This document shows positions 25,225-33,137 of a stretch of DNA of 64,000 nucleotides, in pieces. Both the position numbers and the translations under genes were made by a program. The stretch is taken from positions 62,001-126,000 of the forward strand of contig NZ_JARLLG010000004.1 in assembly GCF_029382255.1 (NCBI RefSeq), in the 5' to 3' direction. The notes under the pieces were generated by a model. The model saw nothing but the letters and a program-made list of their open reading frames with translations, was not told the DNA's origin and did no database searches. This stretch comes from Isoptericola croceus (GTDB taxonomy: Bacteria; Actinomycetota; Actinomycetes; Actinomycetales; Cellulomonadaceae). Each line of letters opens with the position of its first letter. Position 1 is the first letter of the stretch.

Positions 25225-25940
25225 TTGCCGCGATTCCTGCCAGTGTCGACGACGGTCGCCGCTTGCTCGACGAGCTGATCGATGACGACGCGGAGGTCCG
25301 GCGCCACGTGGGTTCGCTTCACGTAGTGCCGCACGGTGGTGCCCTCGTCGGCGTGACCGAGCAGAGCGGTCGCGTTGGCGATGGTGGTGCTGTTCGCGAC
25401 CTGGGTGGCCACGGTTCGCCGGAAGTCGTGCGGGGTGACCCATGACGTCGCTGCCGACCTGAGCCTCGCGGAGCTGGTCGCGGATCCGGCTGGGGGAGCG
25501 CGGTGTGCCCCGCGTCGAGGGGAACACCAGGCCGTCCGGTCCGCCGTCGAGGCCGAGGTCCAGCGACTCGGTGATCGCCGCGACGACGAACGCCGGCAAC
25601 GTGATCGTCCGCCGCGAGGAGTCCGACTTCGGCTTGGTCTGCCGCATCAGCCGGCCCTCGACCCGCACGACGGTCCCGGCGACGGTGAGCGTCGGGACGT
25701 CGGCGTCCAGGTCGAGGTCAGCCTCCCGCAGCGCCAGGCACTCACCGATCCGCAGGCCGGTGCCGAGTATGGTGTCGACGATCTGCGGCAGCAGCGTGAT
25801 GTTCCGGCGCCCGCGGGTCCGGGGCGGGCGGTCCTCCCGCGCACGGACGGCCTTGCGCACCGTGACGGCGTCGCGGAACCGTTCGCGGACGCCGAGGGCG
25901 ACACCAACCAGAACAAGGCCGGCGAGCCGCTGCCCTACGT
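25221..25940 (-). pseudogene. Tyrosine integrase, catalytic C-terminal part, frameshifted and N-truncated
   Basis: The upstream reading frame (~25440-25940) encodes the integrase core with the first catalytic Arg in GTGLRIGECLALREADLDLD, then TKPKSDSSRRTITLP. Near 25430-25445 the frame breaks; the protein continues in another frame as TPHDFRRTVATQVA, with the His-x-x-Arg motif, then LLGHADEGTTVRHYVKRT, with the catalytic Tyr. The arm-binding and SAM-like N-terminal domains are missing here. A short piece of the integrase start lies at 27930-28001. Position next to attL on the minus strand is where an AICE int belongs. A sequencing error could mimic the frameshift but not the missing ~170 residues. 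Confidence 0.85.
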
Positions 25941-25997
25941 CGAACCACCTGAGGGGATGTTCCCCGACGTCCGCGAAACCCACCTCGAAGGAGCAGC

Positions 25998-26212
25998 ATG
26001 ACCACGGCGCCGAGACCACGATCGTCGACCCGTCCCACGCTCCGCTCGGTCGCCGCCCCGAACTCCTCAGCGTCGAGTACCTGAGCCTCGCGTTCGTAAA
26101 CCCCCAGCGCTACCGCTGCGAAGCGTGGCACCTGACCAACGGCGCCGCCGTGGTCATCGTCACCGACAACGGCGGCACCAGCCTCATGAACGCATCCGAG
26201 AAGGTCGCCTAG
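25998..26212 (+). pseudogene. Small cargo protein, frameshifted after start
   Basis: GAAGGAG lies eight bases before ATG 25998, but that frame soon stops. From ~26006 another frame reads ETTIVDPSHAPLGRRPELLSVEYLSLAF, then EAWHLTNGAAVVIVTDNGGTSLMNASEKVA, to the stop at 26210-26212, directly followed by the next ATG. One lost base near 26006 would join the two, giving a protein of about 72 residues. No family is recognised. The tight junction with the next gene suggests a former two-gene unit. Confidence 0.5.
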
Positions 26213-26383
26213 ATGGTGCGCAAGCGATGGCAGATCGCTGATCTCACCATCATCGAAGACTGGCTCGAACCATTCATAGATGACGACCCCGAGACCTGCT
26301 TCCACATCTCGAACGAGCGCGGCAGCAACGAGCACCTCAACGTGGACGATTGGACTGCCCGCGGAATCGTGCTCCCACGGTAA
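26213..26383 (+). CDS. 56-residue acidic cargo protein
   Basis: ATG 26213 immediately follows the stop of the previous frame (TAG-ATG), which indicates translational coupling. The product (starts MVRKRWQIADLTIIEDW, ends WTARGIVLPR) is acidic with many Asp/Glu. It has no Cys pairs, signal or membrane segment. No family recognised. It is followed by a strong terminator 14 bases later and belongs to the cassette that separates the two integrase pieces. Confidence 0.5.
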   Translation: MVRKRWQIADLTIIEDWLEPFIDDDPETCFHISNERGSNEHLNVDDWTARGIVLPR

Positions 26384-26396
26384 TGCTGTCTTGTGA

Positions 26397-26434
26397 GCGA
26401 AGGGGCCGACATCCGCGGATGCCGGCCCCTTCGC
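26397..26434. terminator. Long hairpin terminator
   Basis: GCGAAGGGGCCG pairs with CGGCCCCTTCGC (12 bp), with an inner ATCC/GGAT stem. It ends the small + strand genes and can serve the convergent minus-strand genes too. Confidence 0.75.
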
Positions 26435-26514
26435 TGTCTGTGAGTCAGATCGCTACGCTCCACAACCCACTAGTGCTGATCAAGTGGGAATTAGCGCGCC
26501 AAGGCCACTGTGCC

Positions 26515-26727
26515 TCACTTATCTTGTGTAGCCCGGCGCCCTGGACGCTTGACAATTATACCCACGGCAAACACTGCACATAAGGTGCCAATTATCACCA
26601 CGAACCACGTAATTCCCGAGTCATGGGGCTCGAACAGTGTGGGCACCAAAAGGATTAGTGCCGATCCCGTTAGGGTCAACCCAAGGAGCCAAACCAGGAA
26701 CGGAAGGTGGGAGCGCTGCGGATTCAT
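26515..26727 (-). CDS. Small two-helix membrane protein downstream of bacteriocin-like gene
   Basis: A 70-residue protein with two hydrophobic helices (LPFLVWLLGLTLTGSALILL and ITWFVVIIGTLCAVFAVGII) and a basic C-terminus. It starts 18 bases after the stop of the secreted precursor gene and on the same strand. In bacteriocin loci such small membrane proteins are often immunity or export partners; that role here is inference from position. There is no clear Shine-Dalgarno before the ATG, so it may depend on upstream translation. Confidence 0.6.
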   Translation of the reverse strand: MNPQRSHLPFLVWLLGLTLTGSALILLVPTLFEPHDSGITWFVVIIGTLCAVFAVGIIVKRPGRRATQDK

Positions 26728-26745
26728 GTCGCGGATCGGTCTGGA

Positions 26746-27474
26746 TCAGAAGCAGGCTGCAACTGCTGTGATCCCGGCCCCATGAACTACTGCGTAGGCG
26801 CCGATGCAAGCCGCGCAGATCGGAACGGCCCCCCCGGCGCACGAACCACCGCAGGCCAGCGCGATGGCGATGCCGAGCGTACCCGTGATCCCCAGCGTGG
26901 CGGAAAGGCATGCAGAGGTGCTCTTGCTCGTGGCGAGAGTCGACGCAGACGTCGAATCAAGAGCCGAGATGGGTCCCGAAAAGTGCAGATCCTTCATCAG
27001 TTCACTGTCGGGCACGAACGGGATGTCCGTATCCTGGCTCTTGGTCAGCTCGCCGTCCGTGTACGCCGTGATACGGAAGTTGTCCGAGCCGTTTCGCTCG
27101 AGGAGGCTCTCCGAGTACTGCACGACGTTTTCGTCCTCGTCGAAGACAATCGTCACGTTGCTGGTAAGGCTGTGCTCGCCGCCAACCGGAACGGAGACTG
27201 ACGTAAAAGTCTCATCGTCGCCCGAGAGCGCGAGCACCGCTGCCTTCGACTCTTCAAGGTCCACGGCTGGCGCGTGAACGATCACATCGCCCGCAGCAAC
27301 GGCGTCCATCGCCACGTCGGTCATGTGCACAGCGACGCTGTGCTCGACCTCTTGCACGACATCCGCGGCGTCGGCGGCGGTTGCCGATGCCGAGGTGGGT
27401 GCGACCAGGCCGAGCGCAGCGATCACCGTTGCCACTACGGGCACCCTTACCTGTCGAGTGGTCGTTCCAAGCAT
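26746..27474 (-). CDS. Secreted precursor with Cys-rich hydrophobic C-terminus (halocin C8-like bacteriocin candidate)
   Basis: The 242-residue protein has a signal peptide (VVATVIAALGLVAPTSASA). A ~150-residue acidic Thr/Val/Asp-rich middle follows. The last ~57 residues are Gly/Ala/Ile-rich, with six cysteines (SAC, LAC, GSC, PIC, AAC, AACF). This two-part layout, a soluble propeptide and a compact Cys-rich hydrophobic tail, resembles halocin C8-type precursors, where the N-terminal part can serve as immunity protein. Assignment is by architecture only. AAGGAG lies 9-10 bases before the start. The gene lies between the two fragments of the AICE integrase. Confidence 0.6.
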   Translation of the reverse strand: MLGTTTRQVRVPVVATVIAALGLVAPTSASATAADAADVVQEVEHSVAVHMTDVAMDAVAAGDVIVHAPAVDLEESKAAVLALSGDDETFTSVSVPVGGEHSLTSNVTIVFDEDENVVQYSESLLERNGSDNFRITAYTDGELTKSQDTDIPFVPDSELMKDLHFSGPISALDSTSASTLATSKSTSACLSATLGITGTLGIAIALACGGSCAGGAVPICAACIGAYAVVHGAGITAVAACF

Positions 27475-27929
27475 CTACTCGATCTCCTTCATTGGAGGAA
27501 GGCCCGGGGGATGACCCAAGGCCTCGGACTCGCCCAGGGTGGCATCGATTGGTTGCTTCGGTCAACACACCGTGACGCTCTGGCCTGCGAGTTTGCTCCG
27601 CAGCGCGCCGCGCGATCGCACACTAGGGGCCAGCGCCGCCTGTGGTCGCCGCCCGGGCGGACCTCACCCTCTGGCTCCGCCAGCGCTCGTGACCAGCACT
27701 TCTGAACCAGGCCATAGTGTGGCGAGGCAGCCCACCAGAGGCGCCGGGCAAAGAGTAAAAGCCAGAGCGCTAGCGGTCGAGTCCGGCGCGCTGGACCGTG
27801 GCGGCGCGGCCGCGGGTGCGGCGGGCTTTGGGGCCCTCGTCTTCTGGTCGCTGGCGGCGAGGGCTTCGGTCGCGGGCTTGGCCTGGCTGACGTCGGCGCG
27901 CATCCGGGTCGCAACGACCTCGTGGCCGG
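27475..27929. other. Non-coding or decayed stretch between bacteriocin-like gene and integrase start
   Basis: Open frames exist on both strands but none shows a family or a ribosome site. The integrase frame is lost after about 22 codons (see next entry). The proximal ~100 bases should contain the promoter of the bacteriocin-like gene; no convincing -35/-10 pair is visible. Confidence 0.4.
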
Positions 27930-28001
27930 CCAGGAGCCCGGTGCGATCTCGGTCCGGCTGATGTTCCCCCAACGCCCCGGCTCGATCGGCTTGCGCGCCA
28001 C
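27930..28001 (-). pseudogene. Integrase, first ~22 codons only
   Basis: GTG 28001 lies three bases after the xis stop, exactly where an AICE int starts. The encoded VARKPIEPGRWGNISRTEI matches the usual N-terminus of these integrases (basic residues, P-G-x-WG, I-x-x-x-E). After APG the frame no longer matches. The catalytic part of the same gene is at 25221-25940, same strand, about 2 kb away, with a gene cassette between. Confidence 0.7.
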
Positions 28002-28004
28002 GGC

Positions 28005-28223
28005 TCAGCCCACCACGCGGCTGTCGGTGACCCGGTCCAGCCAGGCCTCGACGTCCTCGGGACGGTAGCGCAGCCGGGCGCCCACCCGCAGCACCTTCGG
28101 CCCGCCGCCCCGGCTCGACCACGCGTACACGCAGTGCAGGGTCACCCCCAGGTATTCGGCCAGCTCGTCCGGCGTCATCAGGCGCCGACGGCGGGTGGTG
28201 GTCGGTGCGATCTGGTTGCTCAT
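28005..28223 (-). CDS. xis: Excisionase (helix-turn-helix, Xis type)
   Basis: The 72-residue protein is a MerR-like winged helix: MTPDELAEYLGVTLHCVYAWSSRGGGP then VGARLRYRPEDVEAWLDR. It is the HTH_17 form used by AICE excisionases to direct the integrase toward excision. ATG 28223 has AGGAGG seven bases upstream. Downstream, three bases away, lies the remnant of int, so the classic xis-int order is kept even though int is destroyed. Confidence 0.9.
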   Translation of the reverse strand: MSNQIAPTTTRRRRLMTPDELAEYLGVTLHCVYAWSSRGGGPKVLRVGARLRYRPEDVEAWLDRVTDSRVVG

Positions 28224-28328
28224 CGTGGTTCCTCCTACATCGTTGTGGTGTGGCTGCTGATCTGTTCTGTGACGTGCTGCGATGCCGTCGGTAGGGTGAG
28301 GCTCGCTACCGACCCAGGAGACGAACGC

Positions 28329-28676
28329 ATGGACGCGGCCCCCCGAACCGACGAGCCGAGCGCGCCACCGGCGAGATCGTCCGACCCGCCCGGCCCCGGC
28401 CCCGCCAGGAACGCGATGATGGGCGTCGCCTTCCTGGCGCAGGCCGTCGTCACGTTCTTCTTCGCGTCGGACTGGCTGACGCATCTCGGCGAGCGGCTGG
28501 TAGCTCCCGCGGGAGGTCCGTTGGTGCTGAGCGCCGTGACGCTCCTGGTCTTCTTCGGGATCTTCGCGGCGCAGTTCGTCGTCTTGGCGCTGCGCCGGTG
28601 GCACCCGGTTCGGATGGTCTCCATGGCGACGATGGCGATGGTCGTCGTGTGGTCGCTGGCATCTAGGGCGGCCTAG
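28329..28676 (+). CDS. Small membrane protein of the element
   Basis: A 115-residue protein with a Pro-rich cytoplasmic N-terminus and three hydrophobic helices (about 30-50, 64-86 and 93-111). AGGAGA lies seven bases before ATG 28329. It is transcribed against the flanking xis and rep genes, and its stop overlaps the rep stop. No family recognised. Small membrane proteins of AICEs include Spd spread proteins; nothing specific supports that here. Confidence 0.6.
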   Translation: MDAAPRTDEPSAPPARSSDPPGPGPARNAMMGVAFLAQAVVTFFFASDWLTHLGERLVAPAGGPLVLSAVTLLVFFGIFAAQFVVLALRRWHPVRMVSMATMAMVVVWSLASRAA

Positions 28677-30223
28677 CGGCTCGCTCTACTCATGCGCTCG
28701 TGCGCCTTCCACTGCGCGTACTCGCGGGCACGCGCGGCCGCGGCGTCGGCCAGGGCCTTGTCGCCGGGGTTGGTCCAGCCGGTGCCCTGGTAGGTCCACG
28801 AGCCGACGACGAGCGTGGTCTCTTCCTCGTCGGCCAGCAGCCGGTTCTCGAGGTCGGCGACGTCCATCGGCGTGCCGTCGCGGTCGGCGTCGGCCTTGAG
28901 CCGCTGGAACCGCATCCGAGCCCGGCGCAGGCGTCCCAGCGGGATCGAGTAGCGGCGTGACTTGCTCGAGAAGTGGCCGCGGAAGCCAAGCATGTGGGCC
29001 CACTTCGCCAGGAGGCGGTACGGGCCGTCGCCGCACTGCCCGCAGTCGCAGCCGTCGTCGTCCTCGGGGTCCGGGCCGGCGAGGCCGCGGCACGCGGTGC
29101 GGGCGCGCTCGGCGAGCCATCGGCAGGTGCGGATGAGACGACGGTGGTGCGGTCGCGGGGCCGACGGGTCGGTGCCGGTGCCCTTCGTCGAGTACTTCGC
29201 CAGGTAGCCGGCCACCTGTTCGGGGCGCAGGTCGTCCGAGCCCTCGTCGTTCTCCGGCACGCCAGAGCGCACGCACCGCACGTCGAGCTGCTGACCGAAG
29301 CGCAGCACGCGCGGGACGTCCGCACCGTCGACCGGAGGGGCCGTGACCGAGACCGCCCGCGCAGCGTCCCGGACTGCCTCGGCGAGCATCGCGCCGGGGA
29401 GCGGAGCCGGCGAGCCCGGGCCGTCAGGTCCGTCGAGGCGGATGAGTGCGTGGAAGTGCACGAGCCCGCGCACCTGATACTCGGCGACCTTGGCGAACTG
29501 CACCGAGGCGATGTCCCGCAGCGCCGACTCGCGCACGCCCATGGCCTCGGTGACCTGGCGGCGCATCGCGATGGTGAACCGCCGCCACAGCTCGGGGGCG
29601 TGCCACTGCCACACGACGGCGGACTTCCAGTCGTAGCAGGCGTCGCACAGCGGTCCGCCGACGGCCAGGTCGTGCTCGGAGTGCTGCGCGGTGCAGGACC
29701 GCGGGACGCCGTGCGGGCAGGTACCTCGGCCATGAGGACGGCAGCGCCCGGCACCGCCGTTCTTGGAGCGGGTGCCGTGCACGTGCCCGAACGACGGCGC
29801 GGTCAGCGTCGCGAAGACGAGCGGGTTGTCCGCGATCTCGGCCGGGACGGTCTTGCCGCCCAGGAGCCCGGCGCGGATCATCTCGAAGGTGTCGCGGGCG
29901 TAGACCCGGGAGCACGCCGGGCAGACGGACTCCCGCCGGTTGCCGCACGCCCGGTAGAGGACGCCGAGCGGAGCGTCGGCGGAGCTGAACTCGGCCAGGA
30001 CCTCGCCCGTGGCGGCGTCGATGGTGGTCGACGAGCCCTTGAGCCGGACCGGGTGGGAGCAGAACCCCACGCGAGCCGCGGCATCGGAGAAGGCACCGAC
30101 GGTGCGGTCACGCAGCCGGGCGGTGATGCCGGCGACGGTGGCGGGGGAGAGGTCCCCGAGGTCGAGCGGCGCATCCTGCCCGAACCCCGGGAACCGTCCC
30201 GTGACGGCGTGCACGTCACTCAC
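28673..30223 (-). CDS. RepSA-type replication initiator
   Basis: The 516-residue protein resembles the rolling-circle initiators of pSAM2-type elements. It has Cys-rich zinc segments (CPACSRVYARDTFEMIRAGL and CDACYDWKSAVVWQW). It also has the metal-binding His pair in RGLVHFHALIRLD (HFH), and the YLAKYSTKGT motif with candidate catalytic tyrosines. Such initiators nick the excised circle and drive its replication. The start is GTG 30223, overlapping the translocase stop, so the two are coupled. Length and motifs look intact. Confidence 0.88.
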   Translation of the reverse strand: MSDVHAVTGRFPGFGQDAPLDLGDLSPATVAGITARLRDRTVGAFSDAAARVGFCSHPVRLKGSSTTIDAATGEVLAEFSSADAPLGVLYRACGNRRESVCPACSRVYARDTFEMIRAGLLGGKTVPAEIADNPLVFATLTAPSFGHVHGTRSKNGGAGRCRPHGRGTCPHGVPRSCTAQHSEHDLAVGGPLCDACYDWKSAVVWQWHAPELWRRFTIAMRRQVTEAMGVRESALRDIASVQFAKVAEYQVRGLVHFHALIRLDGPDGPGSPAPLPGAMLAEAVRDAARAVSVTAPPVDGADVPRVLRFGQQLDVRCVRSGVPENDEGSDDLRPEQVAGYLAKYSTKGTGTDPSAPRPHHRRLIRTCRWLAERARTACRGLAGPDPEDDDGCDCGQCGDGPYRLLAKWAHMLGFRGHFSSKSRRYSIPLGRLRRARMRFQRLKADADRDGTPMDVADLENRLLADEEETTLVVGSWTYQGTGWTNPGDKALADAAAARAREYAQWKAHERMSRASR

Positions 30224-31760
30224 CGCGAGCCCCCGACGCGGCGGGCTGGCGAGCAGCGCGGGGCTTGCGCGGCTTCCGCGGGCGCGGCGCGGGTTCGTTC
30301 CCCGCAGGCCGTGCAGCTCCAGTGTTGGCGGACGCCGCACCGGACGAGACCTCGACCGGAGCCACGTTCTCGTCGTCTGCCGGGGCAGAGGTCGGAGCCT
30401 CGTCCACCTGCGGTGGTGCCAGCTCGGGCTGGTACCGGTCGGGCGCCGGGTAGGTGTCGACCACCATCCGGATGAAGGTGTCCTCCCAGAAGTCCGCCCG
30501 CACCCGCTGCACGTGACCGTCGTCCGCCACCACGTACCCGGTGCCCGGGTGGGCCGGGCTGATCTGGTGGGCCGGCGCGACATCGGCCATCCCCTCGCCG
30601 AGCACCATCGTCGTCTCGGACGCCGACCGCAGCCGCAGCGCAACCGTCTGCGTGAACAGCCCACGCATGCCCACCGTCTCCTTGCGGGGATCCTGCACGA
30701 ACGCGGCCACGACCACGCCGAGCGCACGCCCCTGGGTGAGGATGCGCCGCAGCAGGTCCGACGCCTCGCTCTGGACCTTCTTGGAGGCGTAGGCCGTCAG
30801 CACCGCGAGCTCGTTGATCATCAGCACGTGCACCGGGTCGCCCGGTGTGGGCTCGAAGTCTCGCGTGCGGCCATACATCTGCCGCTGGCGGTGGTCGACG
30901 ACGGCGAGCAGGTCGCGCAGGGCCTCGACGGCCTGGTACTCGTCGGTGGCGACCCGGTGGAAGACGCCGTCACCCATGCCGATCTCGATCCCTCCCTTGA
31001 GATCGATGCCCCACAGCCGGACGAGTCGCGCCTCCACTGCCGGGGCGAGGTTGCCGGCGATGCCCCAGAACACCGAGCCCTTGCCGGACCCGGAACAGCC
31101 GACCACGAGCGTTTGCCGCCCCCGCAGCGTGAGCCGCCACCGCGACCCATCCTGGTTCCGGCCGAGGTCCACGCCCTGCGGGTCGACAACCTGGGGAATG
31201 CTCGCGTAGAGCGGCTGGTCGAGCAGGTCGGCCATCGTCAGCATGATGTCGAGCACGCGGGGCCGCACCCGCTGACTGGTCGTGCTTTCGGCCTCCAACG
31301 CCGTCTCGATCGCGGGGACGGCCTTGCGGAGGTCGTCGAGCGTCTGCCCGGCGCGAGCCCGCACCCGGATCCGCAGCGTGTTGCCCCGTGCACGGACTCG
31401 CACCAGCCGGGGAACGACCCGACGGTCCCGCACGACGGCGCTGGCCAGGCCGCAGGCGATGGCGAGGTCGAGCCAGTTGCGGCGGACGTGGCGACGCCAG
31501 GCGAACCGGCGCAGCGGACCACCGAGCAGTGGCTCGTACGTCATCGGGCTGAACACGGCCCAGAATGCTCGGGTGAGGTTCCACGCCGGGACGGAGAAGA
31601 GGATCACGACGCTCAGGAGGTCGTGTCCCATGAGGCTCACCACGCCGTAGAAGAACACCGACGCGGTGAGCCACCACAACCCGCGGGCGGTCCACCGCAG
31701 TGCCAGCCACAGGGCTGAGAACACCCGGCGGACCGCCTGCCACGCACGAGCGATGATCAC
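30216..31760 (-). CDS. FtsK/SpoIIIE-family DNA translocase (TraB-like transfer protein)
   Basis: The 514-residue ATPase has two N-terminal membrane helices (~15-70). The motor domain has Walker A GCSGSGKGS and Walker B in VHVLMINELAVL, followed by DPRKETVGMRG and the VALRLRS region. The C-terminus is a Pro/Ala/Arg-rich tail. In AICEs a protein of this family moves double-stranded DNA to the recipient. The start is GTG 31760, overlapping the previous stop (GTGA), so it is part of the pra-ftsK-rep operon. Confidence 0.88.
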   Translation of the reverse strand: MIIARAWQAVRRVFSALWLALRWTARGLWWLTASVFFYGVVSLMGHDLLSVVILFSVPAWNLTRAFWAVFSPMTYEPLLGGPLRRFAWRRHVRRNWLDLAIACGLASAVVRDRRVVPRLVRVRARGNTLRIRVRARAGQTLDDLRKAVPAIETALEAESTTSQRVRPRVLDIMLTMADLLDQPLYASIPQVVDPQGVDLGRNQDGSRWRLTLRGRQTLVVGCSGSGKGSVFWGIAGNLAPAVEARLVRLWGIDLKGGIEIGMGDGVFHRVATDEYQAVEALRDLLAVVDHRQRQMYGRTRDFEPTPGDPVHVLMINELAVLTAYASKKVQSEASDLLRRILTQGRALGVVVAAFVQDPRKETVGMRGLFTQTVALRLRSASETTMVLGEGMADVAPAHQISPAHPGTGYVVADDGHVQRVRADFWEDTFIRMVVDTYPAPDRYQPELAPPQVDEAPTSAPADDENVAPVEVSSGAASANTGAARPAGNEPAPRPRKPRKPRAARQPAASGARGE

Positions 31761-32188
31761 GCCGCGGCCTTCGCGGTGGTCTTGGCGCCCTGGCCCGTCT
31801 GACCGGGAGTCACCATCTCCGACGCGCGGAACGACATGGCGATGCGCGGGCGCATGCCGTTGTCGTCGACGTACGGCAGGGCCAGCAGGCCGACGAACTC
31901 CACGGGCGTCCACGGAAGGCCGGACTTGTTCTCCGGCGGGACCGGCTGGTGCTTGGCGACGAACTTCACCGTGACGCCGATGTCCTTGCGGCCGGCGTCC
32001 TCGTCGCCGTCGATGACCACGCACTGCCACATCGGCAGACCGGTCTCCTTGTCGAGCTGCTGCGGGCGGGAACCGTCGGGGCCGGCTGCCGCGTTGAAGT
32101 CCGCCACGGGCTCGACCTCCCCGCGCAGGAACGCGCCCTTCGGGAACGCCGTGGTGTGCTCGATCTGGAAGCGCTGCTTCAGTGCCAT
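31757..32188 (-). CDS. Pra-like activator of replication, integration and excision
   Basis: The 143-residue protein starts MALKQRFQIEHTTAFPKGAF and contains DKETGLPMWQCVVIDGD, the KFVAKHQPVPPE segment, and PWTPVEFVGLLALPYVDDN. This order matches the family annotated as plasmid replication, integration and excision activator (Pra of pSAM2). In pSAM2, Pra is repressed by KorSA, and a GntR gene lies divergently next to it here. It is the first gene of the minus-strand transfer/replication operon. AAGGAG lies seven to eight bases upstream of the ATG. Confidence 0.82.
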   Translation of the reverse strand: MALKQRFQIEHTTAFPKGAFLRGEVEPVADFNAAAGPDGSRPQQLDKETGLPMWQCVVIDGDEDAGRKDIGVTVKFVAKHQPVPPENKSGLPWTPVEFVGLLALPYVDDNGMRPRIAMSFRASEMVTPGQTGQGAKTTAKAAA

Positions 32189-32244
32189 GTCCTAGCTCCT
32201 TCGCTGTCTGCCCGGTTCGACCGGACTGACCCCTCCTGGATAGA

Positions 32245-32290
32245 GGTGGTTCTAACCAAAACGTAGCACTTCAGCGAAGATAGAACCACC
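32245..32290. promoter_or_regulatory. Inverted repeat in the pra-gntR divergent region (candidate KorSA-type operator)
   Basis: GGTGGTTCTA (32245-32254) and its exact complement TAGAACCACC (32281-32290) are 26 bases apart, between the divergent pra-like and GntR genes. Two half-sites at this spacing suit a dimeric or looping GntR repressor. That GntR binds here is inferred from KorSA control of pra in pSAM2. Confidence 0.6.
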
Positions 32291-32355
32291 CCTAATGCCC
32301 TCACATCGATCAGGTGGCCGCATACCGCTACCGTTAACCGAAGAGGAGGTGGGCC

Positions 32356-33123
32356 ATGACGCACGGCTACAAGGAGCTGGCGGCAGTCCTGCGTGACGGC
32401 ATCCAGCGCGGTGACTACCCGCCGGACACGACGCTGCCGAAGCAAGCCGACCTGGCCGCTGAGTACGGGGTCAACATCAAGACGGTGCGCAATGCTGTCG
32501 CGCTGCTCGAGTCCGAAGGCCTCGTCACACCTGTCCGACGTCGCGGGACGGTCGTGCGGTCACGCCCACCGATGCGCCGGCTCGGCATCGAGCGGTACGC
32601 CAAGAGCAACTGGAAGTACGGCGACCGGGTCGCGTTCGCTGCCGATCGTGAGGCCAACGGGCAGTCATGGGAGCCGGCGGACCAGACCCAGACGGTCGAG
32701 CGCGTCCCCGCTCCGAGCCACGTCGCGAAGGCACTGAGCATCGAGCCCGATGCTGAGGTGTACGCCCGCGCGAGAACCGTGCGCCACGACGGGACGCCCA
32801 CGCACACGCTGATGAGCTACTACCGGGTGGAGGACGTCGACGGCACGCCTCTGGTCGACGCGACGCCGGGACCGGCCGGGCGTGGAGGCGGATTCGCCGT
32901 GCTCACGCTGCAGGGGCTGGAGCCTGACCAGATCACCGAGACGCTGACGGCCCGGATGCCGAGGCCTGACGAGGCCGCGATGCTCGAACTGCCCGGCGGC
33001 GAGCCGGTCATGGTGCTGCAACGCACCACGCGGACGAAGGAAGGCAGAGTGGTCGAGTACGCCGAGGGCGTGCACGCTGCTTCACGGTTCGCGTGGACCT
33101 ACACCTTCGACATGCCCGACTGA
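32356..33123 (+). CDS. GntR-family repressor with UTRA domain (KorSA-like)
   Basis: The 255-residue regulator has an N-terminal GntR winged helix (~5-70, YPPDTTLPKQADLAAEYGVNIKTVRNAVALLESEG). A UTRA effector domain covers ~90-250 (TPTHTLMSYYRVEDVDGTPLV, ending in a YAEGVHAASRFAWTYTF strand). KorSA of pSAM2 has this type and keeps pra, and thus transfer, silent. GAGGAGGT precedes the ATG by six bases. The divergent pra operon shares its promoter region, which has an inverted repeat. Confidence 0.9.
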   Translation: MTHGYKELAAVLRDGIQRGDYPPDTTLPKQADLAAEYGVNIKTVRNAVALLESEGLVTPVRRRGTVVRSRPPMRRLGIERYAKSNWKYGDRVAFAADREANGQSWEPADQTQTVERVPAPSHVAKALSIEPDAEVYARARTVRHDGTPTHTLMSYYRVEDVDGTPLVDATPGPAGRGGGFAVLTLQGLEPDQITETLTARMPRPDEAAMLELPGGEPVMVLQRTTRTKEGRVVEYAEGVHAASRFAWTYTFDMPD

Positions 33124-33137
33124 CGAACGGAGACCCC

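Noticed and set aside
27489-28001. 170-codon minus-strand frame next to xis
   Set aside because: Only its first ~22 codons match integrases; after that the frame is Pro/Arg-rich noise, so it is listed as an integrase fragment.
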